From contig NZ_CP016615.1 of NCBI RefSeq assembly GCF_013377275.1, forward strand, positions 868,001 to 932,000: a DNA stretch of 64,000 nucleotides, given 5' to 3'. Positions 21,815 through 31,507 of this stretch are shown piece by piece. The notes beneath the pieces were generated by a model. It had not been told where the DNA came from. It made no database searches and saw nothing but the letters and a program-made list of their open reading frames with translations. Position 1 is the stretch's first letter, and every line of letters begins with the position of its first letter. Made by a program: the position numbers and the translations under genes. The DNA is from Vespertiliibacter pulmonis (GTDB taxonomy: Bacteria > Pseudomonadota > Gammaproteobacteria > Enterobacterales > Pasteurellaceae).

Positions 21815-23655
21815 TTATTGTTACAGCAGGACATGTTGATCACGGCAAAACATCACTATTACACGCTTTGACGGGAACGCATACCGCTCATTTACCCGAA
21901 GAAAAAAAACGAGGACTTACGATTGATTTAGGTTACGCTTATTTGCCATTGGGTGAATCGGTGATTGGTTTTATTGATGTTCCAGGACATCAGAAATTTT
22001 TATCGAATATGTTGGCGGGTTTGGGGGGCGTGAAGTATGCGTTATTGGTGGTATCGGCAGAGGAAGGTATTAAACCGCAGACAGAAGAGCATTTAGCAAT
22101 TTTGCACCTGTTAAGTTTCGAGCAAATCATTGTGGTACTGACTAAAGCTGATCGAGTTGAGCAAGAGCGGATTGTTCAACTTTCTGCCGAGTTACGCCAA
22201 CGTTATCCTTTTTTGACGAATTCACCCTTTTTTGTAACCTCAGCCCAGACAAAGCAAGGTATTGATGAGCTAAAAACCTATTTGGCAAGCCTAGCTGAAG
22301 ATCCAGTAACAAATCGTCCTTTTCGTTATACGATTGATCGTATTTTTACTGTTAAAGGAGCGGGTGTAGTCGTTACTGGCACTGCAATAGCAGGAAAAGT
22401 CGGTCTTGGTGATGAATTTTATTTTACCAATAACAAAAAAGTACGGGTAAAAAATATTCACGCTCAAAATCAGCCTGCAACCTTCGGTTATCAAGGACAA
22501 CGGCTTGCCTTGAACATTGCTAATGTAGAAAAAGAAGATATTCAACGAGGGGATTGGATTACGCAGTGTGAGGCTGAATTAAGCGATCGGATTTCTGTAC
22601 AGCTTTCCCCTGCACAGTTGCTAAAAGAAAGTAATATTGTACATATTTATCATTACGCTAGCCACGTTACAGGTAAACTCAATTTATTGAATGTGAAACA
22701 AGCGGCCGGTTTGGGCAATTATTTTGCAGAACTAATTTTTGATCAGCCCTTGCCCTGTGTAGTGGGTGATAAACTAATTATCCGTAATGGCGATGATAGT
22801 CAAACCTTAGCAGGGGCAAAGGTAATCGAAATTAACTCGCCTAAACGGCATAAAAGACAGGCAGTGCGCTTAGCTTATCTGGCAGAAATTGCTCAAGCAG
22901 ACAATCAAGCAGCACGTATTGACTGTTATGTACGGAAACAAGCGGTGAATATTCCCCATTTATTGTGGTGCGAGCAGATCTTCCGTGCCGATTTAGAGCA
23001 GTTAGCAAGGGAACAGGGCTATTTTATTGTCGATCAGTGGTTGTTTGATTTGCCGTATAAACAGTATATTCAGCAACAAATTGAACTAAAATTAGCGGAT
23101 TATCATCAACAATATAGCGATCAACTAGGGGTAACTAAAGCTCGTTTATACCGTATTGCTACACTTGGGCAGCCTATTCCTCTTGTTTATACGCTAATTG
23201 ATGAGCTAATTGCACAAGGGAAACTTATGCAAACTCGTGGCTGGATCCATTCTCCCGATCATCGCATTGCATTTTCGGGAAAAGAGATGCAGTTGTGGGC
23301 AGAGATTCAACCACTTTTTGCTAAAACGCATCAAGCGTTGTGGGTACGAGATATTGCGAAGACGTTATTCATTGATGAAAATGAAATGCGAAATTTACTC
23401 TATAAAGCAGGAAAATTAGGCTATCTTGTACCGATTGTTAAAGATCGTTTCCTATTACACGAACAAGTCAGTGAATTTGCACAAAAGATTAAACAAATTA
23501 TCCTTCAACAAGGCGATATTTCAGTTAATCAATTGAGGGACGAAATTCAATATGGGCGTAAACTTACCGTACAGCTGATCGAATATTTTGACCGCTCTGG
23601 TTTTTTACGCCGTAAAGGTGATGTACATTTACTGCGTGATGTGGATACTTATTAG
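21811..23655 (+). CDS. selB: Selenocysteine-specific elongation factor SelB
   Basis: A GTPase that carries selenocysteyl-tRNA to UGA codons marked by a SECIS hairpin. The 614 residues open with G1 GHVDHGKT, then [13 protein letters not shown] (G3) and TKAD (G4). After the EF-Tu-like domains comes a long C-terminal winged-helix region that binds the SECIS RNA. The ATG at 21811 overlaps the selA stop. No selenoprotein gene (such as a formate dehydrogenase) is visible in the window, so the client must be elsewhere. It ends only 2 bp from the convergent pcp gene. Confidence 0.97.
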   Translation: MIIVTAGHVDHGKTSLLHALTGTHTAHLPEEKKRGLTIDLGYAYLPLGESVIGFIDVPGHQKFLSNMLAGLGGVKYALLVVSAEEGIKPQTEEHLAILHLLSFEQIIVVLTKADRVEQERIVQLSAELRQRYPFLTNSPFFVTSAQTKQGIDELKTYLASLAEDPVTNRPFRYTIDRIFTVKGAGVVVTGTAIAGKVGLGDEFYFTNNKKVRVKNIHAQNQPATFGYQGQRLALNIANVEKEDIQRGDWITQCEAELSDRISVQLSPAQLLKESNIVHIYHYASHVTGKLNLLNVKQAAGLGNYFAELIFDQPLPCVVGDKLIIRNGDDSQTLAGAKVIEINSPKRHKRQAVRLAYLAEIAQADNQAARIDCYVRKQAVNIPHLLWCEQIFRADLEQLAREQGYFIVDQWLFDLPYKQYIQQQIELKLADYHQQYSDQLGVTKARLYRIATLGQPIPLVYTLIDELIAQGKLMQTRGWIHSPDHRIAFSGKEMQLWAEIQPLFAKTHQALWVRDIAKTLFIDENEMRNLLYKAGKLGYLVPIVKDRFLLHEQVSEFAQKIKQIILQQGDISVNQLRDEIQYGRKLTVQLIEYFDRSGFLRRKGDVHLLRDVDTY

Positions 23656-23657
23656 TA

Positions 23658-24260
23658 TTATTCTGTTTCTAAAGCAACATTGATTGCAATAGAAATTCCT
23701 TTAAGTACAGTTTCTAATGCCATCGTTGGTGCATTAGGATGATTTACCCCTTGCTCTGGCAAAAATGGAATGTGAATAAATCCACCACGACAATTTGGAA
23801 GATGTTTTGCAAGAAAATGCAGTAGTCCATACATAGTATGATTACAAACATAGGTGCCAGCAGAGAGAGAAAGTGATGCGGGAATACCATTTTCTTTAAG
23901 TGCTTGTACGATAGTTTTGCAAGGTAGTGTTGAGAAATAGGCTGATGGTGCGTGAGGAATAATTTCAGTATCAATGGGTTGATTATTTTGATTGTCAGGG
24001 ATAGTCGCATCATTAAGGTTGATAGCCACACGTTCAATCGCAATATCAGATTGTCTAGCGGCTTGTCCAATACATATCACAATATCGGGTTGAATTTCCT
24101 TAATTTTTTCCTGTAAGACTTCAAGAACAAGATCAAATACGCAGGGTAATTGTACAGCGTAGATAAATGATGGTTTAGCAAGGCGTTTTGCTACTTCCCA
24201 TGATGGATTGATGGATTCTTTATTGAAAGGATCGAATCCTGTTATTAATACTTTTTTCAT
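23658..24260 (-). CDS. pcp: Pyrrolidone-carboxylate peptidase
   Basis: A cytoplasmic cysteine peptidase (family C15) that removes N-terminal pyroglutamate from peptides. The 200 residues start with the family signature VLITGFDPFNKESINPSWE. The catalytic triad is visible: Glu in AIERVAINLNDATIPDN, Cys in LSAGTYVCNHTMYG and His in GGFIHIPFLPEQ. The gene is divergent from the OppA-like gene and convergent with selB. Pairing with a peptide-binding protein on the other side hints at peptide use, but that is inference. Confidence 0.94.
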   Translation of the reverse strand: MKKVLITGFDPFNKESINPSWEVAKRLAKPSFIYAVQLPCVFDLVLEVLQEKIKEIQPDIVICIGQAARQSDIAIERVAINLNDATIPDNQNNQPIDTEIIPHAPSAYFSTLPCKTIVQALKENGIPASLSLSAGTYVCNHTMYGLLHFLAKHLPNCRGGFIHIPFLPEQGVNHPNAPTMALETVLKGISIAINVALETE

Positions 24261-24338
24261 TTTTATTTACCTTTTTGTTACATATTATTATCATTTGTGT
24301 TAGTTTGATAGCATCATAACATGAATGGAGAGAATACT

Positions 24339-25961
24339 ATGAGGAATGTGTTAATAACTATTTTAACAAGTATTTTACTTGCGCAGTTTGCTTATTCTGC
24401 GATTGTTCCTATGGGAACAAAGTTACGTGCCCAGCAAGAAATTACAATTAATAACGGCACAGAGCCAGTTTCTCTTGACCCACATAAAGTAGAGGGGATT
24501 CCCGAAGCAGTGATTATTCGCCAATTATTTGAAGGCTTAGTGGTGCGTGATCAAAAAGGTAATATTCAACCAGGAATAGCCGTAAGTTGGACAAGTAATG
24601 ATGATTTTACTCAATGGACGTTCAGATTGCGTGAAACGAATTGGTCGAATGGAGATCCTTTGACTGCCGAAGATTTTGTTTATGCTTGGCAACGTTTAGC
24701 AAATCCTAAAACAGCTTCGCCTTATGCAAGCTATCTTGAAAAATTAAAATTAGTAAACGCGACAGATATTATTGCAGGCAAGAAAATGCTAAAAGAGCTT
24801 GGTGTTAAAGCGCTTGATAAATTTATGTTACAGCTTAATTTAAGTTCCCCAGTACCGTATCTGCCTGCAATGTTAGTTTCACATTCATTAGTTCCAGTAC
24901 ATAAAGCAGCGATTGATAAATTTGGTGATGAATGGACGAAAGTGAACAATTTTGTTGGTAATGGGGCTTATCGTTTGGCAGAGCGTGTATTAAATGAAAA
25001 ATTAGTGTTGAATCGTAATTCTTATTATTGGAATGATAAAGAAACAGTCATTAACAAAGCTACTTTATTATCCTTAAGCTCAGCTAATGCAGATGTTGCT
25101 CGTTATCGTGCAGGTGGGCTAGATATGACTGCAAGTTCTGTCCCAATTGAACTTTACGCAAAATTGAAAGCAGAATTACCAAATGAGTTATATAGCACAC
25201 GAGTTATTTCAACTTATTATTACGCTTTAAACAATCAAAAAGCTCCTTTTACGGATATTCGTGTAAGGAAAGCATTAAATTTAGCCTTGCAACGCAATGT
25301 TATTACAGACAAAGTTTTAGGAATGGGACAAACGCCCACTTATACTTATACGCCTAATTATATTAGCGGAGGAGAAAAAATTGTTACACCAGAATATGCG
25401 ATGCTTTCGCAAGAGGAACGTAATCAGCAAGCAGTCGCTTTATTGAAAGAAGCTGGTTTTGACCCAACACACCCTTTGAAATTTACGTTGTTGTACAATA
25501 CGTCAGAAAATCATAAAAAAGTGGCAATTGCAGCAACATCATTATGGAAATTAAACACAAATAATATTGTACAAGCTACTTTAAAAAACCAAGAGTGGAA
25601 AACTTTTTTATCTGAGTTAAATCAAGGGAATTTTGAAGTGGCTCGGTCTGGATGGCAAGGAGAGTATAATAATCCAACGGCATTCCAAAATAATTTTTTG
25701 ACAAATAGTTCTTACAATGATGCAAAATTCTCAAACGCTGAATTTGATGCCTTAATTGATCAGTCGTATTACGCAAAAACAAGTGATGAACGTAGTCAAA
25801 TTTATGCGAAAGCGGAATCATTGTTAATGTCTCAATACCCTATTGTACCAGTTTATAATAGTGTGAACATACGTTTAGTTAAGCCTTATGTAAAAGGTTT
25901 TACAACTACAGATCCGCAAGATTATTTTTATATTAAAAACTTTTATTTAGTAGATGAGTAG
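24339..25961 (+). CDS. Orphan peptide-binding protein, OppA family
   Basis: A periplasmic solute-binding protein of family 5 (540 residues). A signal peptide (MRNVLITILTSILLAQFAYS) precedes the family opening NNGTEPVSLDPHKVEG and the SBP5 signature region DPLTAEDFVYAWQRL, followed by GNGAYRL. The ATG at 24339 has GGAGA upstream; an ATG six codons earlier is possible. No oppBCDF permease genes follow; the next gene is modF after a terminator, so this is an orphan that must share a permease encoded elsewhere. It resembles OppA more than SapA or the haem-binding HbpA, but the ligand is not determinable. Confidence 0.88.
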   Translation: MRNVLITILTSILLAQFAYSAIVPMGTKLRAQQEITINNGTEPVSLDPHKVEGIPEAVIIRQLFEGLVVRDQKGNIQPGIAVSWTSNDDFTQWTFRLRETNWSNGDPLTAEDFVYAWQRLANPKTASPYASYLEKLKLVNATDIIAGKKMLKELGVKALDKFMLQLNLSSPVPYLPAMLVSHSLVPVHKAAIDKFGDEWTKVNNFVGNGAYRLAERVLNEKLVLNRNSYYWNDKETVINKATLLSLSSANADVARYRAGGLDMTASSVPIELYAKLKAELPNELYSTRVISTYYYALNNQKAPFTDIRVRKALNLALQRNVITDKVLGMGQTPTYTYTPNYISGGEKIVTPEYAMLSQEERNQQAVALLKEAGFDPTHPLKFTLLYNTSENHKKVAIAATSLWKLNTNNIVQATLKNQEWKTFLSELNQGNFEVARSGWQGEYNNPTAFQNNFLTNSSYNDAKFSNAEFDALIDQSYYAKTSDERSQIYAKAESLLMSQYPIVPVYNSVNIRLVKPYVKGFTTTDPQDYFYIKNFYLVDE

Positions 25962-25988
25962 CATAATCTTTGTTTTTTAAGAAAATAT

Positions 25989-26020
25989 AACCGTTGATAT
26001 ATAATCAGCGGTTATTTTTT
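25989..26020 (+). terminator. Terminator after the OppA-like gene
   Basis: AACCGTTGAT pairs with ATCAGCGGTT (one G-U), five-base loop, then ATTTTTT. Confidence 0.85.
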
Positions 26021-26060
26021 AGAGAATAAGTAAGAGTAATATATAAGGTAAAGAGAGAAT

Positions 26061-27512
26061 ATGGCACTTCAGCTTCAACAGGCACAATTTCAACGGCAAA
26101 AACAGATTTTATCTATTGAACAGTTAGCTATTCAAATGGGTGATTTTTGGGCAGTAGCTGGCGGGAATGGGAGTGGTAAAACACTATTTTCACAAAGTTT
26201 AGCAGGTAACTTACCGCTTGTAAGCGGTCAGTTTACGACTAATTTTGCAAAAGTTGCATTGTCTTCATTTGAAAGTCAGCAAAAAATTATTGAGGCAATA
26301 TTCAACGCTCGCAATAATGATGCAGTTAGCCCTGATGATTTTGGTCTAACTGCCCGTGAAATTATTTTAAGTGATAATAAAAATAGAGCATTGTGCGATT
26401 TTTATATAGATAAATTAAAGATAACTCAATTACTCGATCGCCCTTTTATTCAGCTTTCTACGGGCGAAAGCCGAAAAGTCCTACTTTGCCAATTATTAGT
26501 CAGTGAACCCGATTTGTTGATTTTAGATGAACCTTTTGAGGGATTAGATCAACAATCGGTACAAGAGTGGTTAGCTTTACTTGCTGAATTGCAACCACAA
26601 ATGGCATTGGTATTGATTGTCAATCGGTTAAACGATATTCCAGATTGTGCAACTCATTTAGCGTTACTTGATAATTTGAGTGTGATTTTACAAGGAGAGC
26701 GTGCTGATATTGAGCAGGATTCGGTTTTTCAGCAGTTAGTTTATGCAGAGCAAGCGGTAGTAGCACAATTACCAGCGAGCGTAGCACCTACTGAACAGCT
26801 TCCTGTGAACATTCCGCCTTTTGATCTAAAAGAGGTTACTATTCAATATGGAGATAAACTTATTTTAGATAAATTGTCGTGGACGGTAAGTTCTAAAGAG
26901 CATTGGTGGATAAAAGGCCCTAATGGAGCAGGAAAATCAACGTTATTGGCTGTTTTATCAGGTGAACACCCACAATCTTTTGCTAATCATGTTATTTTGT
27001 TTGGTAAACAACGAGGTTCAGGTGAAACAATTTGGGATATCAAAAAGCATATTGGCTATGTTAGCAGTCAATTACATATGGATTATCGGGTAAATTGCAG
27101 TGTACGAGATGTGATATTATCGGGTTTTTTTGACTCAATTGGCGTATATCAAAAAGTATCAGAAGCTTTGCGATTAAAAGCTGATGAATGGCTAGCTCGG
27201 TTAAATTTTACTACATTAGCAAATAAGCCATTTCGTTCTCTCTCTTGGGGACAACAACGGCTATTAATTATTACACGAGCAATGGTTAAACACCCACCAA
27301 TTTTAATTTTAGATGAACCATTGCAGGGGTTAGATGGTATTAATCGCAAATTAGTCAAGCAGTTTATTGATCAGCTTGTTCAAAATAGTCAAACACAATT
27401 ATTGTTTGTTTCACATCAAGACCAAGATGCGCCGGATTGTATTACGCATTTATTTGAATTCGTTCCTAAAGAACAAGGTTATCAATATGTTAAACGAAGA
27501 GTAAATGGCTAG
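26061..27512 (+). CDS. modF: Tandem ABC ATPase ModF
   Basis: A 483-residue cytoplasmic protein with two complete ABC domains: Walker A GGNGSGKT and GPNGAGKST, signature LSTGESRK and LSWGQQRL, and Walker B LLILDEPFEGLD and ILILDEPLQGLD. Order and length match ModF/PhrA (E. coli 490), a poorly understood molybdate-linked ATPase. No modABC or modE gene is nearby. A palindromic double USS at 26213-26228 is embedded in the coding sequence soon after the first Walker A. Other two-domain ABC ATPases are possible, but the ModF match is good. Confidence 0.85.
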   Translation: MALQLQQAQFQRQKQILSIEQLAIQMGDFWAVAGGNGSGKTLFSQSLAGNLPLVSGQFTTNFAKVALSSFESQQKIIEAIFNARNNDAVSPDDFGLTAREIILSDNKNRALCDFYIDKLKITQLLDRPFIQLSTGESRKVLLCQLLVSEPDLLILDEPFEGLDQQSVQEWLALLAELQPQMALVLIVNRLNDIPDCATHLALLDNLSVILQGERADIEQDSVFQQLVYAEQAVVAQLPASVAPTEQLPVNIPPFDLKEVTIQYGDKLILDKLSWTVSSKEHWWIKGPNGAGKSTLLAVLSGEHPQSFANHVILFGKQRGSGETIWDIKKHIGYVSSQLHMDYRVNCSVRDVILSGFFDSIGVYQKVSEALRLKADEWLARLNFTTLANKPFRSLSWGQQRLLIITRAMVKHPPILILDEPLQGLDGINRKLVKQFIDQLVQNSQTQLLFVSHQDQDAPDCITHLFEFVPKEQGYQYVKRRVNG

Positions 27513-27683
27513 AATTTTTTGCAGATAATATCTCAACAAGCGGTGAGTTCTGACTAAAGTTTTGCGAAAGCACAAAGGAATTTACACAAAAGTGAGAAAA
27601 GATCGTGGCAAGCAAAGCAGAAAATGCTAGAATTGCACGCTTTGAAAAGTATAAGTTTTTTAATTAAAAATTTTAGGTTGTCT

Positions 27684-28106
27684 ATGTCTAAAGAAATTCA
27701 AACAAAACACCCAGATGTAGCGGATAAAGCGAAGGGTCAAGAAGGTAAAAGTAAGGGCGTTAATCGCATTTTATGGGTGCTATCTATTGCGTTAATTATA
27801 GTTGCTGCTGTTGGTAATACTTATTTTGCAAGCCATTTTTCATTTATCGTACGTATTTTATTGCTCGTTGTGCTATTAGTCGGTGGCGTTGGTATTGCGG
27901 CTATTACCAATCAAGGTCAAAAAGCGATTGGTTTTGTTAAATCATCTCGTCAAGAATTGCGTAAAATTGTGTGGCCAACACGCCCAGAAACAACACAAAC
28001 TACCTTGATTGTTGCGGCTATCTGTGTAGTAGTAGCGTTAGCATTATGGGGAATTGACTCAATTATTGTTTCTGTTATTACATTTTTAACAAACTTGAGG
28101 TTCTAA
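27684..28106 (+). CDS. secE: Preprotein translocase subunit SecE
   Basis: A 140-residue inner-membrane subunit of SecYEG. Two hydrophobic segments ([20 protein letters not shown] and a second near residue 60) precede the conserved amphipathic stretch [17 protein letters not shown] and a final membrane helix, as in E. coli SecE (127 residues). The ATG at 27684 has AGG upstream; 20 earlier in-frame codons are rejected. One base separates it from nusG, the universal secE-nusG pair. The 171-bp spacer before it carries a USS core at 27537 and presumably the promoter. Confidence 0.96.
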   Translation: MSKEIQTKHPDVADKAKGQEGKSKGVNRILWVLSIALIIVAAVGNTYFASHFSFIVRILLLVVLLVGGVGIAAITNQGQKAIGFVKSSRQELRKIVWPTRPETTQTTLIVAAICVVVALALWGIDSIIVSVITFLTNLRF

Positions 28107-28107
28107 A

Positions 28108-28686
28108 ATGAGTGAGATTGAACAAGAATATGAAGTAAAAGAGCCTACAAGAATGCGTTGGTATGTTTTACAAGCGTTTTCAGGTTTTGAATCACGTGTA
28201 GCGATTACATTGCGTGAATATATCAAGCTACATAATATGGAAGAGCAGTTTGGTGAAGTATTAGTACCAACCGAAGAAGTCGTTGAAAATGTTGGTGGTC
28301 GCCGTCGTAAAACAGAGCGTAAATTTTTTCCTGGTTATGTATTAGTACAGATGGAAATGAATGATGATACGTGGCATTTGGTAAAAAGTGTACCTCGTGT
28401 AATGGGCTTTATTGGTGGAACAGCAGATAAGCCTGCACCTATTTCGCAAAAAGAAGCAGATCGTATTTTAAACCGTGTACAAGAAACGGCAGATAAACCT
28501 CGTCATAGAAAAGAGTTTCAACCGGGTGAAGAAGTTCGTGTTACGGAAGGTCCATTCGCTGATTTCAATGGTACAGTGGAAGAAGTGGATTACGAAAAAG
28601 GTCGCTTGAAAGTGTCTGTATCGATCTTTGGGCGAGCAACGCCAGTTGAGCTTGAGTTTAATCAGGTAGAAAAAAATAACGGTTAA
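28108..28686 (+). CDS. nusG: Transcription termination/antitermination factor NusG
   Basis: A 192-residue factor that binds RNA polymerase and couples it to Rho or the ribosome. The N-terminal NGN domain starts [12 protein letters not shown] and includes [12 protein letters not shown]; the C-terminal KOW domain reads [20 protein letters not shown]. About 15 acidic residues precede the usual start, so an internal ATG (MRWYVLQAF) is a less likely alternative. Cotranscribed with secE. Confidence 0.97.
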   Translation: MSEIEQEYEVKEPTRMRWYVLQAFSGFESRVAITLREYIKLHNMEEQFGEVLVPTEEVVENVGGRRRKTERKFFPGYVLVQMEMNDDTWHLVKSVPRVMGFIGGTADKPAPISQKEADRILNRVQETADKPRHRKEFQPGEEVRVTEGPFADFNGTVEEVDYEKGRLKVSVSIFGRATPVELEFNQVEKNNG

Positions 28687-28726
28687 TTTAATTCTGATTT
28701 AAGCTAGGTTGTTATAATAAAAATGC

Positions 28727-28755
28727 TTGAAAAACAATCTAGTCTTAAGTAGAAT
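28727..28755 (+). promoter_or_regulatory. Promoter of the rplKA operon
   Basis: TTGAAA, a 17-base spacer and TAGAAT form a strong sigma-70 promoter, start expected near 28762. Confidence 0.8.
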
Positions 28756-28768
28756 TACCAGTCTATCT

Positions 28769-28797
28769 ACGAGCTAGTGCATCTAGCTCGTATTTTT
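28769..28797 (+). terminator. Leader hairpin with T-run downstream of the rplK promoter
   Basis: ACGAGCTAG and CTAGCTCGT form a perfect 9-bp stem with loop TGCAT, followed by ATTTTT. It could end secE-nusG transcripts, but it also falls at the very start of the rplK transcript, so it may be an attenuator. Confidence 0.75.
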
Positions 28798-28803
28798 GTG
28801 TAA

Positions 28804-28833
28804 CAGGGGAGCTAGTTCAACTAGCGTTAATAC
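28804..28833 (+). promoter_or_regulatory. Putative ribosomal protein L1 operator in the rplK leader
   Basis: GGGGAGCTAGTTCAACTAGC, then GTTAATACCC. An inner stem GCTAG/CTAGC and an outer GGG/CCC flank an asymmetric loop containing GTTAATA, resembling the L1 site of 23S rRNA and known L11-operon leaders. L1 would repress rplKA translation. Identification by eye. Confidence 0.65.
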
Positions 28834-28853
28834 CCATTTCAGAGGAAGCTAAA

Positions 28854-29282
28854 ATGGCAAAGAAAGTACAAGCCTACGTTAAGTTGCAAGTTGCAGCAGG
28901 TATGGCTAACCCATCGCCACCAGTTGGTCCTGCATTAGGTCAACAAGGTGTAAATATTATGGAATTCTGTAAAGCGTTCAATGCTCGTACTGAGAGCTTA
29001 GAAAAAGGTTTACCAATTCCAGTTGTAATCACTGTATATGCAGACCGTTCTTTCACTTTCGTTACTAAAACTCCACCAGCAGCAGTATTATTGAAAAAAG
29101 CGGCAGGTCTTAAATCTGGTTCTGCGAAACCAAATAAAGACAAAGTAGGTAAAGTAACTAAAGAACAGATCCGTCAAATCGCTGAAACTAAATCAGCAGA
29201 TATGACTGGTGCAACGATTGAAACTAAGATGAAATCTATTGAAGGCACAGCACGTTCAATGGGCTTAGTGGTGGAGGACTAA
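28854..29282 (+). CDS. rplK: Ribosomal protein L11
   Basis: A 142-residue protein of the GTPase-associated centre (E. coli 142 with initiator Met). The N-terminal domain carries [20 protein letters not shown] with the proline pair contacted by thiostrepton, and the C-terminal RNA-binding domain ends [20 protein letters not shown] precedes the ATG. First gene of rplKA, four bases before rplA. Confidence 0.98.
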   Translation: MAKKVQAYVKLQVAAGMANPSPPVGPALGQQGVNIMEFCKAFNARTESLEKGLPIPVVITVYADRSFTFVTKTPPAAVLLKKAAGLKSGSAKPNKDKVGKVTKEQIRQIAETKSADMTGATIETKMKSIEGTARSMGLVVED

Positions 29283-29286
29283 TACG

Positions 29287-29976
29287 ATGGCTAAATTGAC
29301 TAAAAAAATGAAAGCAATCAAAGCTGGCGTAGATTCTACTAAAGCCTATGAAATCTCTGATGCAATCGCAGTATTAAAACAATTTGCAACTGCAAAATTT
29401 GTTGAAAGCGTTGATGTTGCAGTAAATTTAGGAATTGACCCTCGTAAATCAGATCAAAACGTACGTGGTGCAACTGTATTACCACACGGTACAGGTCGTA
29501 CTGCTCGTGTTGCTGTATTTACTCAAGGTGCAAATGCAGAAGCAGCAAAAGCTGCGGGTGCAGACTTAGTAGGTATGGAAGATTTAGCGGAACAAGTGAA
29601 AAAAGGCGAAATGGACTTTGACGTTGTTATTGCATCACCAGATGCAATGCGTGTTGTAGGTCAATTAGGTCAAATCCTTGGTCCACGTGGTTTAATGCCA
29701 AATCCGAAAGTAGGTACTGTAACGCCTAACGTTGCTGAAGCAGTTAAAAATGCAAAATCAGGACAGGTTCGTTACCGTAATGATAAAAATGGTATTATCC
29801 ATACAACTATCGGTAAAGCAGATTTCTCTCCAGAGCAATTAAAAGAAAACCTTCAAGCATTGTTAGCGGCTATTGCAAAAGCAAAACCAACAACAGCTAA
29901 AGGTGTATTCCTTAAAAAAGTAAGCCTTTCAACCACTATGGGTGCAGGCGTACAAGTGGATCAATCTTCACTTTAA
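29287..29976 (+). CDS. rplA: Ribosomal protein L1
   Basis: A 229-residue protein of the L1 stalk and the translational repressor of this operon. It shows the signature [16 protein letters not shown] and the region [13 protein letters not shown]. Length matches E. coli L1 (234). Its likely operator is the hairpin just upstream of rplK. Confidence 0.98.
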   Translation: MAKLTKKMKAIKAGVDSTKAYEISDAIAVLKQFATAKFVESVDVAVNLGIDPRKSDQNVRGATVLPHGTGRTARVAVFTQGANAEAAKAAGADLVGMEDLAEQVKKGEMDFDVVIASPDAMRVVGQLGQILGPRGLMPNPKVGTVTPNVAEAVKNAKSGQVRYRNDKNGIIHTTIGKADFSPEQLKENLQALLAAIAKAKPTTAKGVFLKKVSLSTTMGAGVQVDQSSL

Positions 29977-29993
29977 TTGTTGATAAATTAATC

Positions 29994-30022
29994 TTTACAA
30001 AGTCAAGGATTATCCTTATAAT
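29994..30022 (+). promoter_or_regulatory. Promoter of rplJL-rpoBC
   Basis: TTTACA, a 17-base spacer and a perfect TATAAT; start expected near 30029. The -10 and spacer lie within a hairpin-forming sequence. Confidence 0.8.
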
Positions 30023-30036
30023 CTTTGACTTATTTT
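30000..30036 (+). terminator. Hairpin after rplA overlapping the rplJ promoter
   Basis: AAGTCAAGGATTAT pairs with ATAATCTTTGACTT over 14 bp (one G-U) with loop CCTT, followed by ATTTTG. It looks like a weak terminator for read-through from rplKA, superimposed on the rplJ promoter. Confidence 0.6.
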
Positions 30037-30055
30037 GACCATAGATGGTCATTAT

Positions 30056-30170
30056 TGATGGTGCTTGGCCAAACTCAAGCCCCGTCTAAGACTGTAGGAG
30101 TGTGTGAACACTTAATTTTTATCCTACATAGATGGTGAACAGACAGAATTTTCTGCTTCTGGACACCTTA
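30056..30170 (+). ncRNA. L10 leader (ribosomal protein L10 autoregulatory RNA)
   Basis: The leader has the conserved blocks of gammaproteobacterial L10 leaders: CCGTCTAAGACTGTAGGAG, its partner ATCCTACATAGATGGTGAAC (GTAGGA/TCCTAC and CGTCTA/TAGATGG pairing), then CAGACAGA. The L10-L7/L12 complex binds this fold and represses rplJL translation. Confidence 0.8.
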
Positions 30171-30274
30171 GGCTCAAAAGCATTGTTTGCACTATCAGTA
30201 GTGTAAGCGGTTACATTTTTGAGATTTTTTGTAAATTCCACGCATTTTGTGGAGTGTATCAGGAGCTAAAACCA

Positions 30275-30766
30275 ATGGCATTAAATCTTCAAGACAAACA
30301 AGCGATTGTTGCTGAAGTAAACGAAGCTGCCAAAGGTGCCCTTTCTGCGGTGGTTGCGGACTCTCGTGGCGTTACTGTAGAAAAAATGACTGAGTTACGT
30401 AAATTAGCACGTGAATCAGGTGTTTCAATGCGTGTTGTGCGTAATACATTATTACGTCGTGCGGTTGAAGGAACTGAATTTGAGTGTTTAACTGATACGT
30501 TTACTGGTCCAACTCTTATTGCATTCTCAACTGAACACCCTGGTGCTGCAGCACGTTTGTTCAAAGATTTTGCAAAAACAAACAAAGAGTTTGAAATTAA
30601 AGGTGCAGCCTTTGAAGGTAAAGTACAAGATGTTGATTTCTTAGCAACATTACCAACTTACGAAGAAGCAATTGCACGTTTAATGGGCACAATGAAAGAA
30701 GCTGCGGCAGGCAAACTTGTTCGCACTCTTGCAGCATTACGCGACAAATTACAAGAAGCGGCATAA
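30275..30766 (+). CDS. rplJ: Ribosomal protein L10
   Basis: A 163-residue base of the L7/L12 stalk. It starts [20 protein letters not shown] as in relatives, with the rRNA-binding region [12 protein letters not shown] and the C-terminal helix that binds L7/L12 dimers. The ATG at 30275 has AGGAG upstream; seven earlier in-frame codons are rejected. Regulated through the L10 leader. Confidence 0.98.
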   Translation: MALNLQDKQAIVAEVNEAAKGALSAVVADSRGVTVEKMTELRKLARESGVSMRVVRNTLLRRAVEGTEFECLTDTFTGPTLIAFSTEHPGAAARLFKDFAKTNKEFEIKGAAFEGKVQDVDFLATLPTYEEAIARLMGTMKEAAAGKLVRTLAALRDKLQEAA

Positions 30767-30823
30767 TTTTTATTCGCCGTATTCTTAACTCGTTTAACTT
30801 ATTTACTTTAGGAATTGATTGTT

Positions 30824-31192
30824 ATGTCTTTAACTAACGAACAACTTATTGAAGCGATTGCTTCTAAATCAGTATCAGAAATCGTTGAATTAATCGCAGC
30901 GATGGAAGAAAAATTTGGTGTGTCAGCAGCGGCAGCAGCAGTTGCAGTAGCAGCAGGTCCAGCAGAAGCAGCAGAAGAGAAAACTGAATTTGATGTAATT
31001 CTTGCTAACGCAGGTGCAAACAAAGTTGCTGTAATCAAAGCAGTACGTGGTGCAACTGGCTTAGGCTTAAAAGAAGCGAAAGACTTAGTTGAGTCTGCTC
31101 CAGCAGCATTAAAAGAGGGTATCTCTAAAGCTGAAGCTGAAGCGCTTAAGAAAGAATTAGAAGAAGCTGGTGCACAAGTAGAAATCAAATAA
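30824..31192 (+). CDS. rplL: Ribosomal protein L7/L12
   Basis: A 122-residue stalk protein that recruits translation GTPases. The N-terminal dimer domain starts [20 protein letters not shown], an alanine-rich hinge ([20 protein letters not shown]) follows, then the C-terminal domain with [20 protein letters not shown]. The ATG at 30824 has AGGA upstream; a TTG three codons earlier is ignored. Confidence 0.98.
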   Translation: MSLTNEQLIEAIASKSVSEIVELIAAMEEKFGVSAAAAAVAVAAGPAEAAEEKTEFDVILANAGANKVAVIKAVRGATGLGLKEAKDLVESAPAALKEGISKAEAEALKKELEEAGAQVEIK

Positions 31193-31226
31193 TTTTGATT
31201 AAATTTGTCAGCCTTTTAAAGCTGTT

Positions 31227-31255
31227 ATGGCTGGTGGTTTTCCATCAGCCATTTT
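31227..31255 (+). terminator. rplL-rpoB attenuator
   Basis: ATGGCTGGTGG pairs with CCATCAGCCAT (one G-U) around TTTT, followed by a short T-run. Such a partial terminator lowers rpoBC relative to rplJL in enterics. The rest of the 315-bp spacer (31193-31507) holds a USS core near 31319 and nothing else I can name. Confidence 0.8.
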
Positions 31256-31507
31256 GTGCTTAAATATTTTGGATAAATTTGTCCTGTTGTTTTAATTTAT
31301 CTAATTATTTGATTTTGCAAGCGGTCAGATTAGACTGTATTTTGCATATCCTGACCTAATCAAACGCCAGTGAGGTAGTGATTTTTGACCCCTGTTCCCT
31401 GATTAGAAAATAACATCTCGTACCCTATTTTAAATGCCACTTCCAGCCAGTCTTACAGGCGGATTGTGAATTCAATAACCAATAAAAAAATCAGAGGCTA
31501 TCTAAAA

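Noticed and set aside
30808-31188. 126-codon minus-strand frame
   Set aside because: Mirror of rplL; its Ala-rich composition comes from the L7/L12 hinge.
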